Shown in pieces: positions 37,301 to 37,642 of a DNA stretch of 39,647 nt; position 1 is the stretch's first letter; each line of letters begins with the position of its first letter. A model generated the notes under the pieces. The model was given only the letters and a program-made list of their open reading frames with translations. It did no database searches and was not told the DNA's origin. This DNA is from an uncultured Pirellula sp. (GTDB lineage: Bacteria; Planctomycetota; Planctomycetia; Pirellulales; Pirellulaceae): assembly GCA_903858115.1 (NCBI GenBank), contig CAIOHR010000053.1, positions 1-39,647 of the forward strand, given 5' to 3'. A program made the position numbers and the translations under genes.

Positions 37301-37642
37301 ACTGGTGAAAATAATCGGTTCCAAAGCCGTTCCCAAGGCCTGCAAACGACCATCGCTTCTAATATCGATGGCTTGACCCGTATTGACCTTAATCACGGTT
37401 CCGGGGCGAATCGTCAACTGGCTGGCGACGGTCAAATTGCCAACGACTTGAATGGTCCCCTCCCATACGTCATCGTTCTGAATAAGCCCGGAGACTTGCC
37501 GAGCCATCACTCGCCGATCTTCAAGGCTCTCCAGCAGTAGATACCGAAGCCAATTACGGACTCGCTTTTGCCTCGCTTGTTTTGATCTCTTACCCGGCTT
37601 GCTGTTAGATGCGGGGTAGAATCGATAAGACAACGGTGACAT
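4271..37642 (-). CDS. Giant 11,123-residue beta-helix / CARDB / cadherin-like / RHS / zincin / dockerin protein
   Basis: One continuous frame from ATG 37642 to TAA 4271-4273, about 1.2 MDa. The start is chosen because the LESLEDRRVMA sorting motif lies at residues 37-47 behind a basic segment; a weak GTGAGA box precedes it. Order by approximate residue: beta-helix head 78-1125; Big_5-like Ig repeats 1128-1698; CARDB-like repeats 1699-3456; PPC-like and IPT-like 3460-3668; helical island about 3785-3990; propeller 4348-4595; nine cadherin/He_PIG-like repeats 4826-5721; partial RHS 5921-6186; dockerin 6304-6363; Ig-like; second propeller 7015-7480; RHS shell 7758-9787; coiled linker, DxD domain, zincin (H10627/E10628/H10631), beta-sandwich and four dockerins. 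Such proteins are extracellular. It may be a surface fibre or adhesin, or an RHS delivery shell with an unusual C-terminal cargo; both are inference. The small genes downstream lie on the same strand. Confidence 0.95.
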   Translation of the reverse strand: MSPLSYRFYPASNSKPGKRSKQARQKRVRNWLRYLLLESLEDRRVMARQVSGLIQNDDVWEGTIQVVGNLTVASQLTIRPGTVIKVNTGQAIDIRSDGRLQALGTALEPIIFTSTQDDAVGEDLTGASVGVPLRGHWTRLYIGTSNALLEHAQVRFAGNTSHPGDFYQPYRVPSIQVGVNATPVLRNVVVSDGHWSGVQLDGNATLDGVRVERVSSVAFSQPANLSPIYQNLSAVDTGGNHVLVGGGQITSTQSWAFGGLPYHLSSDLFIDGQLNLAPGTVIKVPQGQYVQARSSGVIRAIGTANQPIILTSVQDDSAGGDSNADGVATLATPGQWESLYVDSSASLLEHVEIRYAGNASSSGNVYEPYRVSALDIRNSSNPTIRNVRIASAENVGLHLRDNTSPILENIRIERSGREAIYQSFSANPTYVGIVFQENQGNRITWQGGTVTGNRSVNFLGLPVHLASDLIVGENASLVLAPGTILKMPQGSYINTAQTGVLVAEGTPEQPIVITSIHDDSVGGDSNNNGSNTAGAPGQWRTLYLNSSTSSLANVQILYAGNVSNPGNVYEPYRVASIIVGGSSSPNIRSTRIRFGENQGLRLDANTSPLLEGVFIEGSGREAISQALTSTATYAGVQVLSNAANRVTLEGGNLSGNRVFDFNKIPVHIAGSLAISSGSSLKLVPGTILKFSYGQYMYASGTLLAEGTAEDPIILTSIFDDSAGGDTNGDGTVSPAGPGQWRSLYLDSPSVLDNVEIRYAGNVSNPGNVYEPYRVAALQVQNSSTPQIKNTRICFAENVGLRMEDNTAPTLIGVRIEQSGREAISQSIASTAVYQGVQLDRNVADRVTLGGGSLSGNRVFDFNGIPVYVAGSLHIPGTASLSMVPGTVLKFPQGALFHVQGTLTAAGTQQQPIVLTSIYDDSAGGDSNADGTTTGPLPGHWHSVYVDSSAVNLEYVQIRYAGNVVNPGNTYGPYRVAAMYVRNGAVPAVNHLSVLDAENDGIFIDNGTLTLGDSRLENIGRIAINVSNGNLNVVNSLIQGAAVGIRVGPNQSAFGSGNAFIGIGSAVRSENSTFSRANFEGNWWGNTGGPHDPSASDGVINSNPLGAPVSDYVSYGNWLTNPPAGMRIGAAIQSVQLKPSNDEMVVNFRGPISNTSLNPEDFLITGPTTIQVIEIIALSRSSFRVRIGQDLGEGNFSPLSHGIYNLRIGPNILSLGGVAMDQNENGVAGEETDRFEATLQVDRLGPRVTVVSPTSSSTITQSVSSVVTTFNEPVRISSTWYDHVSLLRPDSTYTQVFGAIQLSNNQVRFTFAPQYANGEYLFELKPGAVTDLAGNTLDQNQNGVPNEDPGDKFTSQFTINRRPLQIISQSPANSTNDTIENIIVTFSDPVLANSFSPSDVSLVGPLGRVPVLNVTRITDSQYRITTQRATADGTYALSVGPAITAPAGVAMDQDGDGVPGELDDRYQSTLQLAGGGPQILMISPRSTTAAPVSSIDVTFSEPINILSFTPVDVMILGPQGVVSLTSIESVSATVARIRFAPQSGEGNYIVRIGPNIADAGGSLMDQDRDGRLGEASDDIFEGAFSIDPGGPRVLSVVPIGDSSVPFDAVDFTFSEPIAPSSVSVSDIAMTGPNGVIPVSQVVVLNGNRIRVQMALQSTQGTYSLTIGPNITDTVGNAMDTNQNGVLGEPADTFTGTITLALPDLMIESTSVPSSTENGSTLAISYTVKNIQVGRANTPWTDRIVFSKDRFYGNGDDIVLSSILVSQNLNGQTNYTRDITAITPYGVTGESRVFIVTDALSQVTENNEGNNLAERVLQVTYQRPPSDLVVDAISLAGPVGRGTEVPISYRIRNDGLATTEASQWNDEIYLSADSTLDSNDRRMITVRRVGKLQSGATYSVSPTLILPTDVPLGDYFFIVQTDSSNEVVEPAAEDNNALTSNSVSVITPPLPDLVVSAVAPGIGSSLQSGEPINIEWSTRNAGNLVAVGQWLDRIYLSKDNSLSSDDIVLGQLAQTRTLNPGASYSASMPATLPEGISGEYFLIAVPDASNTLREGDGESIGTAISSPFNIAVYPYADLKVTNVTAPALVIGDPVDLVVSWEVQNVGHGPGRTSSWTDRVVLSRNSTLGDSDDLVLGNFGNSLVMPIGTTYSRREILPLPVATNGRFTLFVVTDVHDSVYELPGNQTNVGSPLHPVDVTPQPYADLIVEGVTAPPTGQAGADIEVSWTVINQGIVVTNDATWTDQVFITTDSTASTGLRLVGTATHAGPLAVGASYTHRSSIRLPRDVKGPVFVVVATGGPYEFLHTNNNTTRSTNAVNVTAYVHPMVDLRGSLGTFPARVLDGQQLAVTWTVTNDGPEKLPDGWTDRIYLESTTNSSIRFPLASYTNTSGLAAGSSIERTEFVRFPRNPGQYRLVIDIDDGGSILESNENNNRLISSPILIDARPRPDLMATAINAPASVTSGTVMDVRFTVRNVGTADTPSAGSRWTDEVWLSTTANPNGRFLRLKSVSNGSALSYVGSPIPGPTEYTTEVSALLPINLSGNLYVVAMIDAQAQVDEWPSEDNNYIAKRIAVDRTEVPPPDLVTESVSAPRDVFDRNSITVRWKVANRGPGPTEPGSWTDSVWLTRDKGRPSVLRGDILLGNIGHNGVLALGESYETSGTFAIPAGTEGALFMTVFADSNNSVYEEAFASNINPDAPNDLDGSNFRSTPVNVLLSPPADLVVSNVSAPAQAKGGSQVTMSWTVSNRGAVVTDRDRWADAVYLSKDGILDASDILVFALPHAGVLQPDQSYTQESTFTLPPSAVGSHFIVATNVDPSIAANIEDPDLLSEVRAILQRFENAVGKPLGDIKIADLKQFDRSTLLSILAGPTQQIATVYEGPFTKNNTAFAMSTVVDRNIDLVVRNVQTATSADSGESLQVSWEVANFGSDPSWPGTLFNYYVYVSKDPTFIESRATYVGATIDSGEVIAPNGSRSMNFRFDLPRGIEGRWYTHVIVNAFLTRFGLSLGGWPQGSFPDWPRFFSNREWERNLPSDHPRIANNQSSSGPIDVTYKEPDLRVTSFTVVPATADSGGVAMARWKVTNAGNRSTGPARWSDGVYLSQDSTLATSDLTLAQISQWRTLDPGQSYTVETPIQIPDNLGGPYQLILFTDTPFSVSFGEAIGWNPPYPENASRISGGGLGGVLEFRDEGNNTSLVDLTITAIDRPNLQVINLTSDERVQVGRDFRVQYTVRNAGGVIPPRQLPWVDHIYLSRDRFLDPISDLFVGSIEQRTAIVPGTAINIDQRFRLPRGLSGTYYVIVRSDAQRGIAIPKGNVRESNENDNDSSTTIPLLIEVPPPSDLLVTDVSIPTTAYVGQKVSISWTVTNQGSAAASGFWADAIYLSANNTWDQGDSLLGRFEPETARTLAPGQSYTATISAIVPPRLKGEYRILVRADIFDDVSEGDNNRNNTGLSTGQLQIDVPLLRTGIPSADTLSAGGWRLYRFEALAGQTVQIDLSAARGAHELYVRHEALPSPIENDHAFVGYLKPNQSVLIPETLAGNYYILARAGVRAEETDSNGNPNPTVATPYPISILARAIPFSITNITPDRVGDSRYATVEIRGAEFPRDATVRLIRPSLAEFAPVSLSRVDATKLIAVFDLRDATSGLYDVQVIHPDGRTIIDPYRLQVEPADALTTDIGVGGKAQLEIGESTTYGVTVRNLANIDTPYTEVRVGVPRVQNPAPGIIPGEAIKVRSTLTGFGTNIASTTNHLSFLDQFDPLMNVSGVYTASGMIFDLPTSKTESLSIIVDTYPELRQLLEEDPGFLRNLSKEQRELLAVDFYVAAAATPLTPDEYLDRKRAEAAMLRDGILRDVLAPPPLIALASDVTTWSNAYLGALSAAGFIRPEDLPPTPDAKGEAVSGLFVAVAGLLGTEAGSSILRDIERDGITAASNRSALMARLRTYMGDTPDDYAGGGVPSFEAYNLKQSSDTSFAAFRMHVGPSLDVGFSPVAPANIGLSGQTDASVIEITGPAGYGSNNVVPIDIPLPYTVEATYPQDAPASARSIRVTVPIDPLFDVRRFQLSDLQIGDIKIEIPDSRAAFTGDFDYSQSHGFVLQVTAGVDVNTRTAIWTFNAVDPIDGLAPSDPKVGILQPGQSLQLGYWIEASIDDPTQWSTGARANSVATIQFEQQPAVASLASVVTLDVVPPTTTWSVTELNGNRYQVRWTATDDSKQFATPNNGIAETVVLVSYDGVRYRTVARMRGDQSEYTLTETSTTNKPSFLLRSIDTAGNVERVLTELLVPRLAARINLGQPPAVSVEVETAMAVIEPFHNVVQNRMLQQILDGVPSKQSVSRPSNFSRTLEPLAAERFVLGLGNSGASVGSLAMAASPDGQYLFASGGEGRRTLYRLALRGSVSNVIEPFAVLNQPVYEMAFDAAGQLWATSGGLGLLQLDPATGRVLSSYGVGIATGIAAVQGKAEMVVATTRGIQRFDTASRQFVLFSETRVDSIAVDAVGTVYGTAWPRGGEILKFDHRGRPSLLASLEEPAESIAIGKPGTLFENLILAGTDATGKLIAIDTRTLQRATLASGGATRIETIETISDGRVFVTKAGQIDLLQPIIAPRVIATNPVYEDGVVPIVNRASVTFDVAMKGQDSSDLASATNPENYQLINQGTGQSIPIARVQYDAATRSSQLLFETLPPAGYELRVNRRVESEQGIAMGGGFTVPFRVMDDVSATAKALFTTPRINRRDGTILVEMSISNQAAFDIAGPIRVSLDSWTNPMQGVSFFGPSNTTAIGMNPNGIPYIEILRTGTVLAAGGTTEPLTLVLTNPNLLEGRFTAHVLASLPANQLPVFITLPNTTAIVGTSYAYAAQASDPDGSSVNFILADAPAGATVDTASGVVQWSPSRSADNKTRFELRAYDARNAYRTQVWTVNVASVNTPPVLAPILGELVGSSNPRINQSTANSQPQIVIAEGDVLAIPISSFDADQDRLFYWADRLPPGAIFDPVSNAIRYRPGPNAAGRYERVTAYTSDGFSIVQSTFDILVTNRNTAPTLAAIADREILEGDSLVLAIRGNDDDQDRLRYYSSNLPAGAFLDPNTGLLEWTPGFDQYGIYPIDVRVDDGELNATRRFNITVNNLNGPVAFPRLDPFSILEGQTLQLRIAATDPEFPGSSNNPLLSDNQFFVDAGLHQAPLLYTFSSLPDGATFDTAKGVFRWTPSFAQSGTYRIQFTVSDDGDGTGIPSQASANLDIEVGDARSAPRIADIPNQQVVRDAIGSLDVIATDADGDAIALSASLDESIVGSLQQLPDFVTFVDQGNGIGRFQWTPSAGDRGSYLLVVRARDTVDPRIATFNSFVLSVTSVNEPPIVSALGTRIALTDRESMVEVAVSDPDNDILHVQATGLPPGAVFEPTSFSNRYRLRWTPTVVDIGTHSITIQAVDDGRRGTTDPLATNQVLTWIVRDQNRLPLLSLIGSRQVAEGDLLEITPIAADEDNDTLTWAAYSVQSNGAINIPPAGFQLDTATGQIAWRPTLEHAGDYILRLTVTDGAANASEDMVIHVTQVNRPPVFPTYPRLSVDEGQSLAFPVQAFDPDGDAVRYQLMSPRPEGLAFSESSGYLEWNPGFDAAGIYTLVVRAIDPSENSTTTTLQWVIANVNRAPTISFPSSSQFVVGQASFLAVPFSDPDLDPLNVTITGLPPGATFDSQTRMVNWTPEAFQLGEHIVRFTVSDGQTSIGRTAQWSVLAAPEAPRARIIVTPSFAVTPGTTVLVEPIVDSRSTVSSVELRIDGVLQSLDDQGRATFVPSTSGRYEAVATITDDHGLQTSVSQVIRVRKASDFSPPEVFSTLPGSLRISSLFTTGVTINDASLDEYSIELVAQGSEERIEIKNGISGGTIPFAIDPQRLENGFYRLRIRAIDLGGHETVREHALEINSSTKASAFQTQFLDLDTTLGGIPIRLERFYSSLSLSSTSEGDHGLLSPGWTIPLLEPNIAIEEDALQSSSDHLSSIDRAWTQGMRLYLTRPDGQRTGFTFNPQKKTIGNRETYTPAFASDDPNWVLATPDILLVRVANGFFSASNGLPYNPLDIAEDGEWELQITSLDGTRYRYAHGQLVQIEANNKTLLATSNALIASDGSRVSFIRNAAGRIGEIIGPSAQSVGYRYDRDRRLVSIAKSQTLDESLYGYNGRGKLILASERSGLGNLIQYDASGNFAASQAVQPHLGGTSDLILRGTDGSLAANESRVYSFTVTDAELATAPNGLFTFIGLVNGANGFNPAALEIPGAAAVNGVLNANRSITQFSIDQAGSYSMLVRSRDASLGDFSVRFQLLGDVDTNGRVDATDANMLDSAFGSSQGQSNYLVAADFNRDGQVNSSDRVGLLSVLGVQLNRRPTLVNPTSALLTRSNVPLLIDSRNFVRDPEEDIIGLRPLSVSNGELRYVGDGLWAFDTADGFTGTGAIRWIAGDGLLESAEASLPIEVSAVGLRSIDFAVNSVQLSLGGQQRLALFAQPIFGSSYALDPREVQYSILTGSSVDVTDQGVVVAKQAGISIIQASSGGMTTAIAILVGATDTRKLDVFPASYLVGSFNQTRQFAVRENRSPGVIEYLSSAAGGSKYIVNNPAIASIDANGLLRPLVEGSTFVTVINGGQVFDVPVSVRLPSSTGVVDDRGGIVENAGYSLAIGPGGLPAGTTLSINPLSTNSLPLPTPSGWDVVGAFTYRLSNSDTEIPLSIGMPAPASMNVGDDVYLFEQVQVINSEGVLTTTWAVMDHAVVDADRMIRTASEGFNGFKRLTADYTNVIDQFGNRTVLAGQINGTPSTVRGQAINPHASAAEVQDQQGNRYYVVAGSFNEFRIPITPGTPYTIRFLEYSSIGLVTSSSNVNVQLNAGEVRDIGLIITPRPPSTSGVPAVEVKKATLSFGNGNDVKPRIILEGANFRIPANGNVAETASDGVSVLFQFGPRDTRSLDGSMATVGGSDVVVPVTIQGGGESQTMEVTVPDSILLGVTGIYVVRKTKIAGRESNFESGEVRMLANIVGSGIPDLRPQRFAFVPLPQTNEISVINTQAEYAYPNPKPDGDAIKMSNPREAARIKMQSGNKFFSPTSITLAPDQTRAYVTLANEPSILVIDAVALQMLDLVRDDNNDPATLGVQTIALPPGALAERATIDPQGRYLFVPDRFKAAIYVIDIDPNSTRFHQWIHAITFSSEDAPLGLRGIAISSDGQRLYAAAPGADLFGRDTGKRGLTLIFDVATIEKTELVEAIPTGVSPYAVTAATDNADQVYVADRMGRYEGIFVLRRNRVTQEQAERGAIESHDVTAIDLTTLGDDKFNEALVPSFGIFNPQSIAYVPEDLFARKEKVDGVEKMVDRHPAYLAISTFNRLLLGESRRDPNFPVLSLLSHPKVNLLDGDGSLIAGTNGNGSQRAVFPQAAGGNIALIRLPRRNDSIDKPKVVAGTRPTPMLFPDNVVYSPGVGNGLFLIASRGLAQDGLFAYDAGMMIRITEEGFKGRTSIYQFGAFIDVDPNAVSNPLQSIPINDLFPKIDVRGDFRLYGKDGTHLVYGVPPVDFFGTTYDNDSDKKNPFGPLPLGSAGYGIAAQTQLTPIAPRDNDYNQRVNLCETGAIDCARSEAIGLTSRAELHSGAVHETHTIASYVRGDSAKELTLHYDSLRADPRHIIHFEFPDVAFNTSLDRYVLARVRVFNDTDEFWSKGIELTSELLERGFRGHEQVFEVPDGGGDLGGALQIDLTKAKSGVYNYELEAGIFRKTSDGYFIGEFGKFTGQLPVVNLSDGPLGAGWGIEGFYTIYPLGPGSVLLVDGNGNESIRSYDKNPSDPLLAQKGDYSSLRQDADGGFTLAETSGTLRKFDRDGKMLWVSDLFSNRTTFEYAGEKLTKIVDPYGGFFQFVYSGDSVSEIKDHTGRSTKLTIAKNLLTRITDADGSSRTFGYEEDFPLLNAQTHKRGNPWVEIGESEVNPFRETISYNFAGRIRSGTRVDGVTLEVDPAQVFGLYELKDSINPDSVKARLVSLGSPRARHTDALGAEWFTKVDVFGLYVSPETKDQGIADRPKFSRDENNRIVSEKFRDDRFDPLKETQQDYDADGNVIEIRKHNGDRIRFQYERRLNPIDPRFYYTVKTSSTDRFGRVTQHVWEQDGRIRKTIFATAEYGDVINEEQYDNQGRLKQTIDPLGFATQYTYGSDGNLKSVKAPSIANESESIQVFEYDAAGNISARIDAAGNSVTTTFDPMNRLKTRTEPGNITSSFTYDANGNPRVSTDRNGKLSYHRFSLLNQLKESTDPAGVNRKTVHDAMGRLDKVIDGVGVTLHDYEYGTGLQAERLLFTLHADASQTAFGYDEYGNQNEITNASQNTTRSIIDARGFTRAVIDGEGQRTSLDYDQFGRSSVSIDPSGMETRMEYDGLDQLVKMTIGYGLPEAKTTRYVRNKLGQLLEEILTTPQGLRITRHTYDARGQLRSTTTGADTPLAATVSYGYDSRGNQTTVTDPEGRVARRVYNSRGRIETLVYGDDLPSSLQAKEHYTYDGEERLTSITDSLGRRDEFEFDDAGRPKSYRRRDTNGTVLREVRYTEYDGDGRLTERIDPTGIKVTFSYDAMGEIKSQTLSDGRESVSTTRAVTGTGQIAQETNLLGLATVNNYDRSDRLKTSRMGANTDSPLTVSFTSDASGRNDVMTITTVDGSRFVDYDFDLLGRLKKVARGGTTGLGNEAQSIAYEYDSVGNLKAEVDANGNRTEYLHDILGRVIKMTRAAGMNEAFDTGTEYDSIGRIKAVTVENRIRGQIRTERTEYEYDSHGYLKSKIEGAGTANPRVTKFKYDVLGRMLEETAEVTFEGVTQLRTTRNEYDGLDRAKRTIQSVGLNEEVTLTTQYVGEHVSSVATSGTPGEETLYEFDAFGRLKKQIEYAGTNSQKTTSFAYQKFGLLQSETMSGSAQPDRVTTYVYAGRNFLTETKNGNASTSAKYNGFGEVTYFTDDAGRVTETTYDGLGRERRIKVGAQAADALTSVRDYDPAGNLLSEATSLRGTTYDYNALHQQKSKKIAAGSLHAITSYEYDSQGRTLSVRDPEQHTTQSRYDVLGNLIEIIDALGNTTKYDFDSAGRARRRIDPDGKILDYKYDTLDRTNEFLDSVTGQNRSIRRTFTTTDQIETVTDPMNRIQRYQFDAAGRTTSASTPDGLSRSSVFDAFGYLTEARSNTALPAIAERYTYTAEGRLQKMTSPTGATRTFTYGANGMPSSVQDVRGTTAYRYTSHGQVDRIDLPAGGNVEFQYDPEGQMKQMRDAVGNTIAFYYDGLGRPDEIRNASGNVLKYDYDLVGNLTDTEWVGGGRVHRMLNALYLPEREEWSDKDSIRTNTVHYEYDSNRNVTLLRDSISSLKFDYDDGRRLAKATLTAEGMPTSVVAYQMNLADQVTQRRVDIEGIPIRRTEVRHNLGARIDQFTEQIDGTLITISMTYNPETGLLDEMTRGLGANVVIRDSYTYDSNTGLLIAAVQKNGNGVVLQKFDYEYDVDARLKSVTTNGRTSDYSYDAGGQLVGATYTGSNPLPQEFYEYDTSGNRLDSHLHGKAYVLGTDHRLKSDSKYSYSYDVAGNLAQRTDIATGAVRELQWDARNRLIGYEDRDSNGVAKAAAQYRYDVQNRRIAKGVDTDLLDGTPAVWRYFVYGDGENILAELMDVDGPTGPAVATLDKRYIFGLRTDQVLASVNAAGEVTWLLGDHLQSVRAWTNAQGSILGSADYDSFGNTVRFAGNSISPFGFTGRESDFESGWYYYRNRYYDPTTGRFLSADPTGYHGLDENLYRYVANNPINVVDPSGLVGEQVRFQEDYQTFKQMNGVSVKGNEELDKALTISQRGFSPKGTLMQRYGYAAPVGAALETVTGFALGGASMITELTLLAADSPFIAVELAAFGIDQVTGSDLGATWDTLHTWQSESARGVAAMYKQYEQGYSTSNRFRGGLAAGQTSIAVLGGMVQGIVGIPGRMGSAFMQGDYENLGRATFDLASLFTPGQIVKGYGRLSSFVQDVRLASLGFKGNVIVRTVQGLDEVARAPLIAIARNSYRVAGDVKNFLFTSGKAIASLATKEFHEETKAAVAAVMDQLRSEGWAIGMKSQATLGHMVNILRTVGKIADPLKEWTGAKTIAAAVDASTPKGMDQITALAKRLITSKADELGNVIPDVVQSEMAAFSDKLSQVQANLATLKGQIKSRQTLAAVRQLETLLTKHRYNVPKIWTNTIDRMIRIGTNVEKFQEFLNTPFLSDTHASVMKIIFDELYASGGKVSGLQPGELTGLSARGTGGSSLAQINTRASRVGQIYSGDLLAIYGQFFSVRSAFRTIADLHKTPMDTLSDLDLNISVTGGRSRLMQLDRDIRSVSFPGGGEIKLHYGGLVQDVVDIIQNKLTGKLRDDMLDFISNEGFYKGGKLDSPPIEVYYYDTLEFGAWTSKADLSRPTLKGAVTVFKNDLGGHQFVVSKSSQFERIPRNYEWVPGAASTLFRLQAGVGTQSPSGFLYGADLDLTYRPLLVSTHPNLFEVWSRTPLGIYLTLTHFANDKTDSSLAANLDDAILDLLWYASQWYLNQGLPAADLRISTSSLPPGQLAVAFRNGETRDQNGQRRVVGEIILDDDAAGNGWYVDDDPTTDEIASEIWNGRYDLLTVLAHELGHIYGFSADDPRFASILKNSQVGPLVSGSRGSYPLDANRSEFDSSRMQDALMAGVLRANQRKTMLDADRDIFETLARLSENFEPILVDVNSQHAPNHLETPRRGGFVLLADAVAADLAGTLPTGIANRDFSIADPNSSHFVWNVIGNTGINQKTATLFETDGSMLTDLSQTFVMPDGIKQLKFTLSGIQLDVSNASEPGDALEVALLNANTTESRLGPMGGLTGSDGLLSVQSDGRVYVSPGVSVQGTVTSGQLFDLTKPIQVTVDLRSVPVGSINTLYFDLIGLGNSDNSQAKLNDLGLFSATSWHNLDKPMDVDIDGIISPLDALTMINQINAPTILPPGSSLLPAITDTVSPPPYYDVNNDGFLDALDVIIVINYLNRESGGEGTNSRWTWQNHPIRLDVNNNGSIDLLDVLTAINEFNSPIYSQNGRLPPLSAPPPWYFDVDGDNYITPLDILEIVNELNRTGEGEYSDQEGLESAINGIALDLVNSGSV
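4355..4830 (-). other. Four C-terminal dockerin type I-like repeats
   Basis: Four EF-hand-like segments end the giant protein: DVDIDGIISPLDALTMIN, DVNNDGFLDALDVIIVIN, DVNNNGSIDLLDVLTAIN and DVDGDNYITPLDILEIVN, i.e. two dockerin pairs. Each has D-x-[DN]-x-[DN] and a terminal D in the calcium loop; the fourth has Asn in place of Gly. In planctomycetes such dockerins end many large extracellular proteins. A cohesin partner is not in the window. Confidence 0.88.
5540..6100 (-). other. Matrixin-like zincin domain
   Basis: LPPGQLAVAFRNG, VVGEIILDDDAAGNGWYVDD and YDLLTVLAHELGHIYGFSAD (5729-5764 codes HELGHIYGFSAD) followed by DALMAGVLRANQRK match secreted planctomycete matrixin/metzincin-like domains: H10627, E10628 and H10631, Gly at +7, and a Met-turn-like ALMAG. 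The third metzincin ligand position (H+10) is Ala, with Asp at +11 and +12, so either Asp substitutes or zinc binding is impaired. Flanking beta-rich sequence continues to 4850. Confidence 0.75.
6380..8281 (-). other. Post-RHS cargo: Gly/Ala-rich linker, coiled coil and possible NTase-like domain
   Basis: Directly after the RHS core comes a hydrophobic Gly/Ala-rich stretch (PVGAALETVTGFALGG, TSIAVLGGMVQGIVGIPG, FDLASLFTPGQIVKGYG), typical of the pre-toxin linker of RHS and other polymorphic toxins. A helical/coiled region follows (about 7010-7215). Then comes a mixed domain with TLSDLDLNISV (D10318, D10320) and, 78 residues on, PIEVYYYD (E10398). The h-D-h-D-h plus h-E-h pattern recalls nucleotidyltransferase-fold catalytic acids, but a clear upstream G-S motif is missing (only IYGQFFSVRS). 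Function is speculative. Confidence 0.45.
8282..14370 (-). other. Full RHS/YD-repeat shell with RHS core domain
   Basis: About 2,030 residues (7758-9787) begin with GPLGAGWGIEGFYTIYP and continue through dozens of YD repeats of the type YDxxGRL/YDYDLVGNL. They end with the canonical RHS-repeat-associated core: LGDHLQSVRAW, DYDSFGNTV, FGFTGRESD, WYYYRNRYYDPTTGRFLSAD, LYRYVANNPINVVDPSGL. RHS shells form a hollow beta-barrel cocoon that encloses the C-terminal polypeptide, which is normally autocleaved after the core. Here 1,336 residues follow the DPSGL, far more than a usual toxin tip. The core motif itself looks intact. Confidence 0.93.
15200..16600 (-). other. Beta-propeller-like segment 2 (YVTN-like)
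   Basis: Blades such as ITLAPDQTRAYVTLANEP, SILVIDAVAL, DPQGRYLFVPDR, AAIYVIDIDP, ISSDGQRLYAAAPG and QVYVADRMG follow the YVTN-type beta-propeller pattern. Later blades (SIAYVPEDLF, YLAISTFNRLLLG, NGLFLIASRG) are more divergent. It precedes the region that leads into the full RHS shell. Confidence 0.7.
18555..18732 (-). other. Internal dockerin type I-like pair
   Basis: Two EF-hand-like repeats, LGDVDTNGRVDATDANMLD and ADFNRDGQVNSSDRVGLLS, match the type I dockerin pattern D-x-[DN]-x-[DN]-G-x-[IV]-x-x-x-D. Dockerins normally end a protein; here about 4,760 residues follow. Confidence 0.8.
19085..19880 (-). other. Partial RHS/YD module in the middle of the giant protein
   Basis: FLDLDTTLGGIPIRLERFYS resembles the entry segment of RHS proteins, followed by DGQRTGFTF, DGTRYRYAHGQL, VGYRYDRDRRL, LYGYNGRGKL and IQYDASGNF, a few YD-type repeats. 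It stops without an RHS core domain and passes into a PPC-like sandwich and a dockerin. It reads as a truncated RHS shell and is separate from the full RHS shell further C-terminal. Confidence 0.65.
20480..23165 (-). repeat. Nine cadherin-like / He_PIG-type Ig repeats
   Basis: Each unit of about 90-110 residues has N-x-x-P, an EG-[DQ]-x-L strand, a DxDxD[PGRLT]-type calcium loop (DPDGSSV, DADQDRL, DDDQDRL, DADGDAI, DPDNDIL, DEDNDTL, DPDGDAV, DPDLDPL), LPPGA-x-[FV] and W-[TNRS]P followed by G-x-[YH] and V-x-[DA]. These are classic putative Ig (He_PIG)/cadherin-like repeats of giant bacterial adhesins. Calcium binding is family knowledge applied to these loops. Confidence 0.85.
23860..24600 (-). 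other. Beta-propeller-like segment 1
   Basis: Repeated short blades such as LAMAASPDGQYLFASGG, MAFDAAGQLWATSGG, GLLQLDPATG, GIQRFDTASRQ, IAVDAVGTVYGTAW and KLIAIDTRTLQ show the [LI][AS]xxxxGxx[YLW] plus [IL]xxxD pattern of NHL/YVTN-type propellers. About 245 residues are enough for one five- to six-blade propeller. Confidence 0.65.
26640..27265 (-). other. PPC-like domain followed by IPT/TIG-like domain
   Basis: After the CARDB stalk, SADTLSAGGWRLYRFEALAG, QTVQIDLS and GNYYILARAG match the pattern of bacterial pre-peptidase C-terminal (PPC) beta-sandwiches. FSITNITPDRVG, TVEIRGAEF and LYDVQVIHPDGR then look like an IPT/TIG Ig-like domain. Both are common accessory modules in secreted proteins and have no catalytic role. 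Confidence 0.55.
27275..32548 (-). repeat. Stalk of about 13 CARDB-type Ig-like repeats
   Basis: Thirteen units begin with a short [PASVIN]-[DN]-L-x-V-like strand (PDLMIES, SDLVVDA, PDLVVSA, ADLKVTN, ADLIVEG, VDLRGSL, PDLMATA, PDLVTES, ADLVVSN, IDLVVRN, PDLRVTS, PNLQVIN, SDLLVTD). Most then contain W-x-[DV]-x-[IV]-[YWF]-[LI]S-x-[DN], G-x-[SY]-[YT] and an E-x-x-[ED]NN end. These are features of the CARDB (CARD-adhesion-related Ig-like) family of bacterial surface proteins. Units are about 360-410 bp apart, except unit 9, which is about 540 bp because it holds a helical insert (DPDLLSEVRAILQRFE and KQFDRSTLLSILAG). Confidence 0.85.
32549..34260 (-). repeat. About five Big_5-like Ig repeats with DQNxNG calcium-type loops
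   Basis: Repeats of about 115 residues, each with a strand containing [VF]-x-F-[ST]-[ED]P[IV] or a variant, then [LIVM]xGP, a GxYxLxIGP turn and a loop such as DQNENGVAGE, DQNQNGVPNE, DQDGDGVPGE, DQDRDGRLGE or DTNQNGVLGE. The fold resembles the SbsA-type Ig-like (Big_5) family. The D-x-[ND]-x-[ND]-G loops look like calcium-binding loops (inference). They link the beta-helix head to the CARDB stalk. Confidence 0.7.
35319..35368. repeat. 50-bp perfect direct repeat, copy 1
   Basis: Fifty bases beginning gctacccggtaaggctcata and ending ttcccagc are identical to 35919-35968, exactly 600 bp away, inside beta-helix repeats 4 and 3. They encode the YAGNVSNPGNVYEPYRVA element. A second conserved block (ttgaagtcgaagacccgattgcc) also recurs at 600-bp spacing, near 35060 and 35660. 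Confidence 0.95.
35919..35968. repeat. 50-bp perfect direct repeat, copy 2
   Basis: Identical to 35319-35368 at exactly 600-bp spacing. Flanking sequence in the two protein repeats is clearly diverged, so identity over 50 bases suggests recent local duplication or gene conversion between repeat units. Confidence 0.95.
37502..37534 (-). other. LEDR-type N-terminal sorting motif of the giant protein
   Basis: Residues 37-47 read LESLEDRRVMA, preceded by a Lys/Arg-rich segment (residues 15-33) and RYLL. It matches the LEPLEDR-like motif at the N-terminus of many large planctomycete extracellular proteins. There is no classical long hydrophobic signal-peptide core before it, so export presumably depends on this motif. 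Cleavage after VMA is plausible but inferred. Confidence 0.75.

Larger units (their letters stand above)
34270..37410 (-). repeat. Five ~200-residue parallel beta-helix repeats (head of giant protein)
   Basis: Five copies each begin PGT[VI][IL]K (near 37408, 36811, 36205, 35596 and 34998), so the period is about 600 bp. Each copy then reads G-[TI]-x-x-[QE][QD]PI[IV][LFI]TS, a DDS-GGD-[ST]N-x-[DN]G loop, G-x-W-x-[ST][LV]Y[VLI], [YF]AGN...Y-x-PYRV and, in copies 2-4, a SGREAI element. The stack closes with EGNWWGNTGGPHDP near 34400. This is the pattern of right-handed beta-helix proteins. The DDS-GGDxNxDG loop is acidic and could bind calcium (inference). Confidence 0.85.
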